This document shows, piece after piece, positions 1 to 7,428 of a DNA stretch of 13,829 nucleotides. Below the pieces are notes generated by a model, which was not told where the DNA came from, did not search any database, and saw only the letters and a list, made by a program, of their open reading frames with translations. The position numbers and the translations under genes were made by a program. The stretch covers positions 1 through 13,829 of the forward strand of contig CAKSVQ010000051.1 in the NCBI GenBank assembly GCA_934504065.1, written 5' to 3'. The stretch comes from an uncultured Dysosmobacter sp. (GTDB lineage: Bacteria > Bacillota > Clostridia > Oscillospirales > Oscillospiraceae). Every line of letters begins with the position of its first letter. The first letter of the stretch is position 1.

Positions 1-38
1 AATATGCACTGAATCGACCATGATTGATTAAAATGGTG

Positions 39-51
39 GGAGTTTACCGGG
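39..51. repeat. 13-base intergenic motif, copy 1
   Basis: GGAGTTTACCGGG occurs here, just beyond the terminator of the downstream gene. An identical copy lies at 7416-7428, just beyond the terminator of the upstream gene. Both copies have the same orientation relative to the gene ends. Confidence 0.6.
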
Positions 52-75
52 GGAAGGGGCCGCCGGGCGCACCAC

Positions 76-113
76 AAAAGCCCCGTCACAGGGTGTATCC
101 CTGCAGCGAGGCT
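76..113 (-). terminator. Rho-independent terminator of the downstream giant gene
   Basis: Read on the minus strand, AGCCTCG (113-107) pairs with CGGGGCT (85-79) with one T-G wobble. Inside it, CAGGG (103-99) pairs with CCCTG (93-89) around a 5-base loop. Four T follow (79-76). It lies 19 bases past the TAA of the 2352-residue protein gene. The T tract is short, so termination may be incomplete. Confidence 0.72.
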
Positions 114-132
114 TCTGATACTAAAATACTTA

Positions 133-3100
133 TTAATACTTCTTCCTTCTTACCAGCATTACCGCAAGTCCTGCGGCGGAGGCCAGGAAGAGGAGGATCC
201 AGAGGCCGGAGGCATCTCCGGTCTTCGGAGATTTGGCCGGGGTCTGGGATGCGTTGTCACTGCCGGCGGTAGGGCTGCTGCCGCCGTTATCATTACTGCT
301 GTTGCCGCCGGCATTATTGTTACCGGTGTCTTTGTTGCCCGTATCCTCGTTATCGGTATCTTTGTTACCGGAATCGTCGTTACCGGTATCTTTATTGCCG
401 GGATCATCGCCGCCGGAGGTATTCTTTGCTACCGTAAAGCTGGTGCTTGCGGAGCCGTCCGTCCAGAACATCTCAAAGGTATGGCTGCCTTCGGACAGAG
501 TCTTCAGGTATTCCGGCTTAAATTCGATGATGGTGGATCCCTCTGTAACTGTGTAGTTCACGGGATCGACAATCGTTCCATCCACCTTTACATTCACGAA
601 CTTGGAAATATCACCATTTCCACGGATCTTGATACTTCCATTCTCGCCCGTGCTCTGGCTCCAGGAACTGTTTGCGCCATCGAGGATCTCGTAAGGATTG
701 GGAGCAGGGGTCGGTGCGGTCTTATCCGTAACCGTCAGGGTTGCCGCAGCGGTGGTAACAGAGCCGGCTGCGTTACGGATGACGCACCGATATTTGAATC
801 CGTTGCAGTCCTTGTCCGTTACTCCGGTGGTATAGCTTGCACCATTCGCCCCGGTGATGTCTGCAAATCCCTTTCCGTCGTTTCTGTCGATCTGCCACTG
901 ATACGTTACGTCCGTACCTGTTGCCGTGACTTCAAAAATTGCTTTCTCCCCGGTTATCACAGATACATCCTTGGGCTGTGCGCTGATGGCAGGTGCATCC
1001 ACATGCCACAGCTCCACCTCGCCGGTCAGGATTTCGTAGTTGTCATTTGCAGGGGTGAAGCGCCACTGGTAGGTCTTGTTAGCCTCCACCTTAGTGTCAT
1101 CCGACAGTCCATTGCCTGCCTCATCTATCCACTCCAGCTTGCCATCGGCGGGCTGCAGGGTGCTGCCTGTTAACGTCAGGCCTGCATCCGCCAGGGTCTT
1201 GCCCTCTGCGATGATCACAGTATACTTCGGCTCACCGGTGGAGCCTGCCTTGGTGATCGTGATGACAAAGGCGGCACTGGTGGTCTCATCATAATCGGCG
1301 TCTCCTGCCTTGGTGGCTATGATCGTAACTGATCCGGCCTTGACCGGTGTCAGAACGCCATCTGCATCAATGGCAGCGTCGCCGGTGCTGTTATCTTTGT
1401 CAATGCTGTAGGTCACTTTACCGGTGCCGGAGCCGCCGGTGGTACCCAGGGTCAACGTCTTGCCGTAGACCACGGTGTTGTCACCGGTGATGCGCAGTGT
1501 TTCCTGCGGGTCTCTTTCCGTCAGGGTCAGTACCAGATCCTTGGTGAAGTCCTCATAGTTGGGATTGGAAATGGTTACTGTCCAACGAATCGTATCCCCT
1601 GCTGCGCCGTCCGTCAGCTTGTAAGTGATCACTCCGGTAGCAGCATTTATGGTATCGGATTCCACCGCTGCAGAACCCGAGGTCTGGGCAGCGGAAATGC
1701 GGTATGTCCACTCCTCCCCTGCGGGAATGCCGTAGTCAGGAGTAAATGTCTTCTCCTTCCGGTCTGAGAACTTCTGTTGGAAGCTCTGCTTCGCCAGTGC
1801 TCCGCCCGGAGCCTTGCTGATGGTCACCTGTGTGGTGGTCGTGGCGGTCGTGGGGTCAGTGCCGGAGAAGATGAAGTTTCTCTTCGCAGTACCTGTCAGT
1901 ATCACCGTAACGGTTACGGCCTTGTCTGTGCCAATGTTCGCATCAGCCATCTCACCGGTCACCGTATAATCCGTACCCTCCGTCAGCATTGTGTAGGGCT
2001 TGCCGTCTTTATCAAGGAAGGTCACACTGGTGATAGCCACGGACTTATCGCCCGGCTTGTAACTCTGGTCTGCGGCAGTAGCACCGCCGAGGCGGATTTC
2101 CTTCGCATTGATGCGCGCCGTGGTCTGGCAATTCTTGTCTTTCAGTACATATTTATTTGCAAAATCGCCATAAAGTTCTACTCTGACATCTACCACATTA
2201 TCCCCGGCATTTACGTCCTGGAATGCACCTATTGCAGTATAGTCCTCACCGAACGACGCATTCAATGATTTGCCCTGCTTGTCAGTAAAAGATACCTCTG
2301 TGACGTCAGCCTTCGTGCCGCCGTCATAGGTCTTAGCGGGAACGTTGGCCCCCGTAATATGAATTTCCGCCTTCTCCACCGTCAGTGTGTAGCTTGCCGT
2401 GCCTTCCTTATAGTTCGTGGTTTCCGCAGCTGTGGCAGTGATGTCAGCCGTTCCTACGCCGGTAATGGTAACTTTACCGGTGGTTTCGTCCACTGTTGCA
2501 ACCTTTGTGTCGCTGCTGCTATAGGTGACTTTGCCGTCACCCTTCGTATGAGTAAACGTATTCGTGAAAGATTCGTCAATATAGGTCTTGTTCACGGCAG
2601 TTTCCGCAAACTTCAACGTCTGCTCTGCCTGATAAATGGTAAAATTCGTTGTAAACTCCGGGAACGCATAATTGCCCATTGCGCGAATCGTCACAGAACC
2701 AATAAACAAGCCGGCATTTACGTTATCGCCGTAAGAAACAGTGTAATCCTGATCCTCCACCAGGAGAGTATCTTCGAGCGTCCTGACGACCACAGGTGGC
2801 TTGAGCTGCCCGCCGGTGTAGGTCATGTTGGACACTCCCACGGTAGGCTTTTGGGTATAGTAGGCAATCGTAAACTTCCAGTTATCGTCCGTCAGGTCGC
2901 CGGCAGTGTAGTAGTCCCCTTCTGCCACATGGATCTTAACTACGTAGTCGCCCGCATCGACAGGCTTCTCCACCTTAGTTGCCCCCTGATAGTATTGCAC
3001 CGTAACTTCGCCCATGCCGCTAATGCCGTCATTAGCTTTCACGGTTGCGGTCTTGACAGTGCCATCATAGGTCAGATTGCCCGCCGGAGTAAAGAGAAAG

Positions 3101-6100
3101 TCGCCCGCTTTGGGAGTTATCTTTTTAATCTCGTAGGTCACGCCGGCCTTCACGTCGCCCACTGTGATGCTTGCGGTATAGGTGCCGGGGGAGAGAGGTG
3201 CGTCAATCGTTTCGCCCTTCTCGTTCTTATAGGTGATGGAAAGGTCCACGCCGGTGATAATATCGATAAAGCTGCCCTCAAGCGTTGCTACCTTGTCGCT
3301 GCCATCGTAGGTCAGGGTATCCGCAGCAGGTGCCTTGATAGTCACGCTGCCTCCTTGGGCCAGCTCAGGGCAGTGAGCCGGATCATTCTCACAGACCGCG
3401 GTGATGGTGGCACCGCTTACGCTATATGTCCAGTTGTGCTGGTGTCTGCGGATGAGCACATTGCCGCTGTCGCTGTCGTGGATTACGCTATAGTAGGGAT
3501 CGGGCTTATCCAAATCCAGTGTGAAGATCTTCTCGCAGTCCGGACTTGCCGTCGCACCGGTAGCAATTATGATCTCGTCGCCTGCTTCCGGAAGCGCATC
3601 CTTATCCTTGCTCACGCCGATCTTCGCACTCTCCGTCAGTTCCTCTATGGTGATGGTCTTGCTGCCGGGGAGGTAGACATTACTTGCCGTGCCGGCATTG
3701 CCCTTCTCATACACGCCGCTTTGCTCCTGCAGCGTGCCGTTCTTCCAGTTGCCTGTAATCTGCGCCGCACCGGACACAGTGAAGGTGCTAATTTCGTATA
3801 CAAATACACCGCCTGCGCAGCTGTCCTCGGCAGAGGTCGTGTTGTTCCCGGTGATGTTGCCGCCCTTCATGTGGAAGGTGGCATTATAGTTTACATACAC
3901 ACCACCACCGCCTATGCCGTTAGTCTTATTTCCGGTATTCGTATTTCCGGTAATATTGCCGCCGGTCATGGTAAAGGTGCAATCGTATACATACACACCA
4001 CCACTGTCTTTCCCCGTATTTCCGGTAATATCGCCGCCGTTCATGGTAAAGGAGCCTCCGTATACATACACACCACCACTGTAATCACCTGTATTTCCGG
4101 TGATGGCGCCGCCGTTCATGGTAAAAGTGCCTCCTCCTACACCCACACCACCACAGTTACTGTCAACACCCGTATTTCCGGTGATGGTGCCTCCGTTCAT
4201 GGTAAAGCTGCCGTCGTTTTTTACATACACACCACCACCGTACATGCCGGTATTCTTATTTCCGGTGATGGAACCTCCGTTCATGGTAAAGATGCCTCCG
4301 TCTACATACACAGCGCCGTTCCTAACCGTATTTCCCGTGACAGAACCGTTCCACAATGTAAAAGTACCTTGGACATTTATACTGTAGTAGGTCCACTGGC
4401 CAGCCCCCTGGATGATCTCGCCCTTCTTCTGGCAGTCGGTGATGTCAAGGGAGGCTCCGCTTTCCACAGTAATGGCATTCTTTCCGTATACATCGGTGAT
4501 CTTATGTCCATTTAAGCAAATCTTTACCTTATGACTACAATTCCATGTAGATGTAAGGTCAACATCCTTCTTCAGGAAGTAATAGCCGTCACTCTGAATC
4601 TCATCAAGGGACGAGATGGCTTTCCACTTCACAGAATCACCATGCTCGTCGCTGCAGCTCTCCTCACCACAGATAAAATGCCTGTGCTCGCCATTTTGGA
4701 AGATGATACTTTCGTCCCGCAGTATCTTAGGGATACCGGCGTCACTGCTGAAAGCCTCCAAGTCCGCCTCTGTCAGCGCGTGGGTGTCTGTGCCCCGGGC
4801 AACGACAGCTTCATCGCCCTCCTCGATGGGTGTCTCCGTGATCACGCCGATGGACGCGCCGTCGGTCAGTGCCTCGCCTACCGTGATGGTCTTCCCCGCA
4901 GGCAGGCAGACATTGCTTGCGTTGCCATCCTTCGTGTTCCCGGTAATCTTCACCTTCCCATCGACCGTCACAACGCCAACCGTCGAAACGCCGTCTCTCA
5001 CATACACACCGCCGGCATAGTTGTTGCTGCTATCGGTAAGGCTGGCGTCGGTGGTAAAGATATTGTTGCTGACCTCGGCATTGTCGGTTATGTGAAATGT
5101 ACCACCGTTCACATACACACCGGCTGCGCCGTAGTAACCGGAACCGCCCTTATGTGTTGTGAAAGTGGCGGTATTACCGCTGATTTTAGCATTGCCGTAC
5201 ATGTAGAACGCACCTTCGGGCTCCACATATACACCGCCGGCGTAGCCGTCAACGCCTTTATAGTGGTTTCCTGTGATCTCGCCGCCGTACATGTTAAATG
5301 TTCCGGTGTCCACATATACACCCAGTGTATTATTCCCGGAAATGGAGCCGCCGTACATTGTAAGGCTACCCTTTATGCGGTTAACTCTCAGGTTTATGCA
5401 ACCATTTTGAGAGGTGGATCCGGTAATTTTACCCTCGCCAATGCAATCGCACAGCGTGTAATTCGTGTTACTTAATATAAGTGCACCCCCTGTAATCGTT
5501 TTACCGTTCAGGCACAGGTTCACATTCTTCGATATCGTCGTATCGTCGTTAAGCGTAATATCGTTGAGCAGATAGTAGTTGGCGTGGTCTACATTCTTGA
5601 TGTCATCCAGTTTGGTAATGCCTATCCATGCCAGCTCTTCGGTGTGTGCGTCACCAACATGCCCGCAGGTCTCGCCGCGGGACACACCACAGATAAAATG
5701 CACATGTGGCTTGGTATAAAGCAGCTGCACTTCATTGTTCACTCGAGCCGGAAAATAGCCTTGGTCGCTGACAAAGCAAGCTGCATCCTGATCGGCCAGA
5801 GTACAGTTCTCTCCTGCCGTAGCAATCGTCTGGGTGAGGGTTCCTTGATAGCTTAGCGTCGATTTCGTGGTCACGCCAATGCTTTTATCACCACCGGTCA
5901 GTGCACCGGCAATCGTGATGAGGTTTGTGCCCTCAAAATAGACATTGTTTTGGTTTTCACCGCTTTTATTGTCCGTGATCTTCACCCCGCCGGACACCAT
6001 CAGTGTGCTGGAACTTCCAATATATACACCACCACCGTTTCCGCTGGTGACAGTGTTGCCGGTGATAGTGCCGCCCTTCATGGTGAAGGTAGTAGAGCCG

Positions 6101-7191
6101 GGAAGATTATCCACACACACGCCGCCTCCTCTGGAATCAGCCGTGTTGCCGGTGATGGTACCGCCCTCCATGGTGAAGGTACTACCCGGGTACACATACA
6201 CACCGCCGCCTTTGGTTGCAGTGTTGCCGGTGATGGTGCCATCCTTCATGAGGAAGGTACCACCGCTTCCATATGTTTCCACATATACGCCGCCTCCGTC
6301 AGCATTGGTGGCATGGTTGCCGCTGATGGTGCCGCCCTCCATGGTGAAGCTGGTGCCGGCTCCCACATGCACACCTCCTCCGCCTTCGTTGCTGCTACTG
6401 GAGGTATTTCCGCTGATCTCGCCGCCGTACATAGAAAACGAGCCGGCGGACGCCAGACTTACCCCACCGCCATCGCCACTGGAGGTATTACCGCTGATTT
6501 CGCCGCCGTACATAGAAATTTTACCACCTTGCGACACAGACACGCCGCCTCCTGAAGAGGTTGTTGAAGTGTTGCCGGTAATTTTGCCGCCGTACATGTT
6601 AAATGTGCCACTCCCGACGCACACACCGCTGCCGGTGAATTTGGTGCCGCCGTCCGTACCATGGGTGATCTCGCCGTTACCTGTACAATCGCACAGCGTA
6701 AAGGTACTGTTATCAATTGTAATGACAGAAGTGTTCTTATTCATCGTGATACTGTGCCCGTTAAGGCAGAGGACGATGTTTTGGCCGCTGTTGATACTCC
6801 ATGTATCCGTCAACGTTATGTTATTGGTCAGATAGTAGTAGCCTGATGTCACTTTGTAGCTGGGGAGATCGTCCGCCGTATTGATAGCTGTCCATGTCAC
6901 ATCTTCATGCGTACTGCTACCATTCTCATCCTCATGGTTACACGTCGCGCCGCAGATGGGGTGATCGGTGTGGTCGGCCTGCACCGCCTCCACTGCGGCA
7001 TCCTTGTTGACCGCGTTGCCGCCGCTGATGTCCTCACCGGCGTTGGAGTCGTCTGAGACGCCGGCGGCGTCCTTGCTGCTCTGTGTCTCCTGCTCCGTCA
7101 CTGTACCTGTCCCTTCCGCAAATGCCGTCGCAGGCATCATGGAAATGCTGAGCGCAAATACCAGGAACAGACTCAATACTCGTTTCTTCAT
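133..7191 (-). CDS. Giant wall-anchored surface protein with three beta-helix units, MBG/Ig-like stalk, X2-like domain and SPKTGD sorting signal
   Basis: This is a complete 2352-residue exported protein, probably an adhesin or glycan-binding protein on a long stalk. I start it at the ATG of MKKRVLSLFL (7191) because GGAGA lies just upstream and a classic signal peptide follows. The in-frame GTG at 7233 would add 14 non-hydrophobic residues and has no ribosome binding site. Domains are: signal peptide 1-25 (AFA-EG); acidic linker 26-73; beta-helix units 74-495, 496-835 and 836-1249, each opening with H-x-I-C...C...H and LCLNG; HQHNW at 1250 with C-x6-C; MBG/Ig-like array about 1270-2060; Ig-like domain about 2066-2153 (YQW; CNGFKYRC; Val at the usual first-Cys position); X2-like domain 2166-2254; Gly/Asn/Asp linker with pentapeptide repeats; SPKTGD at 2321; hydrophobic segment; RRKKY. 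No catalytic residues are recognised. It probably has its own promoter, because a terminator separates it from its paralogue upstream. Confidence 0.92.
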   Translation of the reverse strand: MKKRVLSLFLVFALSISMMPATAFAEGTGTVTEQETQSSKDAAGVSDDSNAGEDISGGNAVNKDAAVEAVQADHTDHPICGATCNHEDENGSSTHEDVTWTAINTADDLPSYKVTSGYYYLTNNITLTDTWSINSGQNIVLCLNGHSITMNKNTSVITIDNSTFTLCDCTGNGEITHGTDGGTKFTGSGVCVGSGTFNMYGGKITGNTSTTSSGGGVSVSQGGKISMYGGEISGNTSSGDGGGVSLASAGSFSMYGGEISGNTSSSSNEGGGGVHVGAGTSFTMEGGTISGNHATNADGGGVYVETYGSGGTFLMKDGTITGNTATKGGGVYVYPGSTFTMEGGTITGNTADSRGGGVCVDNLPGSTTFTMKGGTITGNTVTSGNGGGVYIGSSSTLMVSGGVKITDNKSGENQNNVYFEGTNLITIAGALTGGDKSIGVTTKSTLSYQGTLTQTIATAGENCTLADQDAACFVSDQGYFPARVNNEVQLLYTKPHVHFICGVSRGETCGHVGDAHTEELAWIGITKLDDIKNVDHANYYLLNDITLNDDTTISKNVNLCLNGKTITGGALILSNTNYTLCDCIGEGKITGSTSQNGCINLRVNRIKGSLTMYGGSISGNNTLGVYVDTGTFNMYGGEITGNHYKGVDGYAGGVYVEPEGAFYMYGNAKISGNTATFTTHKGGSGYYGAAGVYVNGGTFHITDNAEVSNNIFTTDASLTDSSNNYAGGVYVRDGVSTVGVVTVDGKVKITGNTKDGNASNVCLPAGKTITVGEALTDGASIGVITETPIEEGDEAVVARGTDTHALTEADLEAFSSDAGIPKILRDESIIFQNGEHRHFICGEESCSDEHGDSVKWKAISSLDEIQSDGYYFLKKDVDLTSTWNCSHKVKICLNGHKITDVYGKNAITVESGASLDITDCQKKGEIIQGAGQWTYYSINVQGTFTLWNGSVTGNTVRNGAVYVDGGIFTMNGGSITGNKNTGMYGGGVYVKNDGSFTMNGGTITGNTGVDSNCGGVGVGGGTFTMNGGAITGNTGDYSGGVYVYGGSFTMNGGDITGNTGKDSGGVYVYDCTFTMTGGNITGNTNTGNKTNGIGGGGVYVNYNATFHMKGGNITGNNTTSAEDSCAGGVFVYEISTFTVSGAAQITGNWKNGTLQEQSGVYEKGNAGTASNVYLPGSKTITIEELTESAKIGVSKDKDALPEAGDEIIIATGATASPDCEKIFTLDLDKPDPYYSVIHDSDSGNVLIRRHQHNWTYSVSGATITAVCENDPAHCPELAQGGSVTIKAPAADTLTYDGSDKVATLEGSFIDIITGVDLSITYKNEKGETIDAPLSPGTYTASITVGDVKAGVTYEIKKITPKAGDFLFTPAGNLTYDGTVKTATVKANDGISGMGEVTVQYYQGATKVEKPVDAGDYVVKIHVAEGDYYTAGDLTDDNWKFTIAYYTQKPTVGVSNMTYTGGQLKPPVVVRTLEDTLLVEDQDYTVSYGDNVNAGLFIGSVTIRAMGNYAFPEFTTNFTIYQAEQTLKFAETAVNKTYIDESFTNTFTHTKGDGKVTYSSSDTKVATVDETTGKVTITGVGTADITATAAETTNYKEGTASYTLTVEKAEIHITGANVPAKTYDGGTKADVTEVSFTDKQGKSLNASFGEDYTAIGAFQDVNAGDNVVDVRVELYGDFANKYVLKDKNCQTTARINAKEIRLGGATAADQSYKPGDKSVAITSVTFLDKDGKPYTMLTEGTDYTVTGEMADANIGTDKAVTVTVILTGTAKRNFIFSGTDPTTATTTTQVTISKAPGGALAKQSFQQKFSDRKEKTFTPDYGIPAGEEWTYRISAAQTSGSAAVESDTINAATGVITYKLTDGAAGDTIRWTVTISNPNYEDFTKDLVLTLTERDPQETLRITGDNTVVYGKTLTLGTTGGSGTGKVTYSIDKDNSTGDAAIDADGVLTPVKAGSVTIIATKAGDADYDETTSAAFVITITKAGSTGEPKYTVIIAEGKTLADAGLTLTGSTLQPADGKLEWIDEAGNGLSDDTKVEANKTYQWRFTPANDNYEILTGEVELWHVDAPAISAQPKDVSVITGEKAIFEVTATGTDVTYQWQIDRNDGKGFADITGANGASYTTGVTDKDCNGFKYRCVIRNAAGSVTTAAATLTVTDKTAPTPAPNPYEILDGANSSWSQSTGENGSIKIRGNGDISKFVNVKVDGTIVDPVNYTVTEGSTIIEFKPEYLKTLSEGSHTFEMFWTDGSASTSFTVAKNTSGGDDPGNKDTGNDDSGNKDTDNEDTGNKDTGNNNAGGNSSNDNGGSSPTAGSDNASQTPAKSPKTGDASGLWILLFLASAAGLAVMLVRRKKY
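136..231 (-). other. Sortase sorting signal SPKTGD of the downstream protein
   Basis: SPKTGD (residues 2321-2326) is followed by a hydrophobic segment of about 20 residues and an RRKKY tail, the layout of a cell-wall sorting signal. Ser replaces the Leu of LPXTG. Clostridioides difficile SrtB is known to accept [S/P]PXTG, so a comparable sortase is expected elsewhere in this genome. Confidence 0.9.
310..399 (-). repeat. 15-bp tandem repeat encoding GNKDT-type pentapeptides
   Basis: Six 15-bp units encode GNKDT, GNDDS, GNKDT, DNEDT, GNKDT and GNNNA (residues 2265-2294). This is a flexible acidic linker between the X2-like domain and the sorting signal, in the position expected to span peptidoglycan. 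The paralogue has a shorter, unrelated Asp-rich linker here. Confidence 0.85.
430..1000 (-). other. Ig-like plus X2-like domains of the downstream protein
   Basis: Residues about 2066-2153 form an Ig-like domain (IFEVTATGTDVTYQW; CNGFKYRCVIRNAAGSV). Residues about 2166-2254 resemble the X2 family: ILDGANSSW, KIRGNGDISKF, VKVDG, NYTVTEGSTII, YLKTLSEGSHTFE, WTDGSASTSF. X2 domains are often found beside carbohydrate-binding or wall-anchoring parts. Family assignment is by eye. Confidence 0.65.
1010..3384 (-). other. MBG/Ig-like stalk of the downstream protein
   Basis: Residues about 1270-2060 are a string of beta-sandwich repeats. Signatures are LTYDG, LTYDGTVKTATV, MTYTGGQLKP, a bacterial Ig-like segment (SSSDTKVATVDETTGKVTI...GTADITATA), KTYDGGTKADV and VVYGKTLTLGTTGGSGTGKVTY. 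These motifs are characteristic of MBG/YDG and Big domains of bacterial surface proteins. The likely role is a stiff spacer between head and wall. Confidence 0.75.
3445..4686 (-). repeat. Beta-helix unit 3 of the downstream protein
   Basis: Residues 836-1249. The head is HRHFIC-x4-C; then come STWNC, KICLNGHKI, ITDCQKKGEI, about eight rungs (DNA about 3740-4370) and a cap NVYLPGSKTITI...IGV. It carries the W-x-C and DCQ features of the single unit of the upstream protein rather than the C-D-C of units 1 and 2. It directly precedes the HQHNW junction. Confidence 0.8.
3941..4171 (-). repeat. Tandem 75/75/81-bp DNA repeats encoding beta-helix rungs
   Basis: Units start at 3941, 4016 and 4091, with the next rung starting at 4172; each begins GTATTTCCGGT on the plus strand. 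By eye the first two match at 64 of 75 positions. Each encodes one 25-27-residue rung with FTMNGG or FTMTGG plus ITGNTG and GGVYVY-like segments. All lengths are multiples of three, so gain or loss would keep the frame. Confidence 0.75.
4687..5706 (-). repeat. Beta-helix unit 2 of the downstream protein
   Basis: Residues 496-835. The head is HVHFIC-x7-CGH; then come YYLLNDITL, NLCLNGKTI, TLCDCIGEGKI, about five less regular rungs (DNA about 4930-5375) and a cap NVCL...ITV...IGV. It shares the C-D-C signature with unit 1, so the two look like products of one duplication. It is the shortest and most diverged of the three. Confidence 0.78.
5707..6972 (-). repeat. Beta-helix unit 1 of the downstream protein
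   Basis: Residues 74-495. The order is head HTDHPIC-x2-CNH, YYYLTNN strand, VLCLNGHSI, TLCDCTGNGEI, about eight rungs ending in GGxI[TS]GN (DNA about 5975-6625), then an exit cap with NVYF...ITI...IGV. The same order recurs in units 2 and 3 and in the upstream protein. Such G-G-x-I-T-G-N rungs are typical of right-handed parallel beta-helices. Confidence 0.8.
7117..7191 (-). other. Signal peptide of the downstream giant protein
   Basis: Residues 1-25 have a K-K-R n-region, a hydrophobic core (VLSLFLVFALSIS) and an A-F-A cleavage site before EG. This is a typical Gram-positive Sec signal. The mature protein then starts with an acidic, Thr/Ser-rich linker. Confidence 0.92.
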
Positions 7192-7195
7192 AAAA

Positions 7196-7200
7196 TCTCC
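7196..7200 (-). promoter_or_regulatory. Ribosome binding site fixing the start at 7191
   Basis: GGAGA (minus strand 7200-7196) lies 4 bases before the ATG at 7191-7189. A further AAAGG lies about 12 bases before it. This, with the Lys-Lys-Arg plus hydrophobic signal peptide that follows, decides for this ATG over the GTG at 7233. Confidence 0.7.
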
Positions 7201-7240
7201 ATACCTTTCCGTAACCCGCAAACCTTCCGGCACTCAAATA

Positions 7241-7260
7241 CCGTGTACCCCCGTACATGG
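7241..7260 (-). other. Small hairpin in the leader of the downstream gene
   Basis: On the minus strand TGTAC-GGGG-GTACA forms a 5-bp stem with a four-G loop. It is flanked by an A-C mismatch and an outer CC/GG pairing. It lies about 50 bases before the ATG. A six-G run (7279-7274) precedes it in the same leader. Any regulatory role is conjecture. Confidence 0.3.
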
Positions 7261-7332
7261 TGCAGGCACAAATCCCCCCGGAATCTTCCGTCCGTCAAAC
7301 TCCCGGGTACAATAAATCCATTATTTGGGAAC

Positions 7333-7341
7333 AGTATAACA
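7333..7341 (-). promoter_or_regulatory. Candidate extended -10 promoter for the downstream gene
   Basis: On the minus strand TGTTATACT (7341-7333) matches the extended -10 form TGnTATAAT with one mismatch. The -35 position 17 bases upstream (AGGAAT, 7361-7356) is poor, which an extended -10 can tolerate. Transcription would start near 7326 and give a leader of about 135 nt before the ATG at 7191. It lies in an AT-rich pocket between the terminator and the gene. Confidence 0.45.
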
Positions 7342-7365
7342 CATTTTTACTCTAAATTCCTGTTT

Positions 7366-7395
7366 TTTATATAATTTTAATATGGACCGTCTCAA
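7366..7395 (-). promoter_or_regulatory. Alternative sigma-A-like promoter
   Basis: TTGAGA (7395-7390, minus) is followed 16 bases later by TATATA (7373-7368), or 18 bases later by TATAAA (7371-7366). It is a second candidate for the same gene, about 30 bases upstream of the extended -10. The sequence alone cannot show which is used, or whether both are. Confidence 0.35.
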
Positions 7396-7415
7396 AAATA
7401 GGAAGCGCAAAAAAC

Positions 7416-7428
7416 GGAGTTTACCGGG
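7416..7428. repeat. 13-base intergenic motif, copy 2
   Basis: This copy is identical to positions 39-51. It sits inside a segment bounded by GTCTC (7389-7393) and its complement GAGAC (7428-7432). That could mark a short dispersed element, or could be chance. Confidence 0.6.

Noticed and set aside
1..75. Start of another minus-strand gene (ATG at 22-20 running off the window)
   Set aside because: Only seven codons are visible and no Shine-Dalgarno sequence precedes them.
2359..4515. Plus-strand frame of 718 codons antisense to the downstream giant gene
   Set aside because: It is the mirror of repeat-rich coding sequence that uses few sense codons giving antisense stops. It has no recognisable domain, no convincing start signal, and a Cys/His-rich, repetitive composition that tracks the sense repeats.
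5945..6835. Plus-strand Pro-rich frame with repeated PPFMVKV-like blocks
   Set aside because: The blocks are the antisense reading of the beta-helix rungs (GGTITGN and FTMEGG codons), not an independent repeat protein.
3445..6972. Beta-helix units as pectate-lyase or other polysaccharide-cleaving enzymes
   Set aside because: The fold type is shared with such enzymes, but no catalytic Asp/Arg/Lys cluster is visible in the regular GGxITGN rungs. A binding or structural role fits better.
7192..7233. GTG at 7233 as the start of the downstream gene
   Set aside because: It has no ribosome binding site, and it would put 14 mostly polar residues ahead of a complete signal peptide that has its own ATG and GGAGA.
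7201..7235. GCGGGTTACGG in the leader as the 3' end of a c-di-GMP-I riboswitch
   Set aside because: The likeness is limited to a few bases. The conserved core (for example GACGCAAAGCC and the paired upstream elements) is absent.
7034..7258. 74-codon frame overlapping the start of the downstream gene
   Set aside because: It is out of frame with the signal-peptide gene and has no ribosome binding site or recognisable product.
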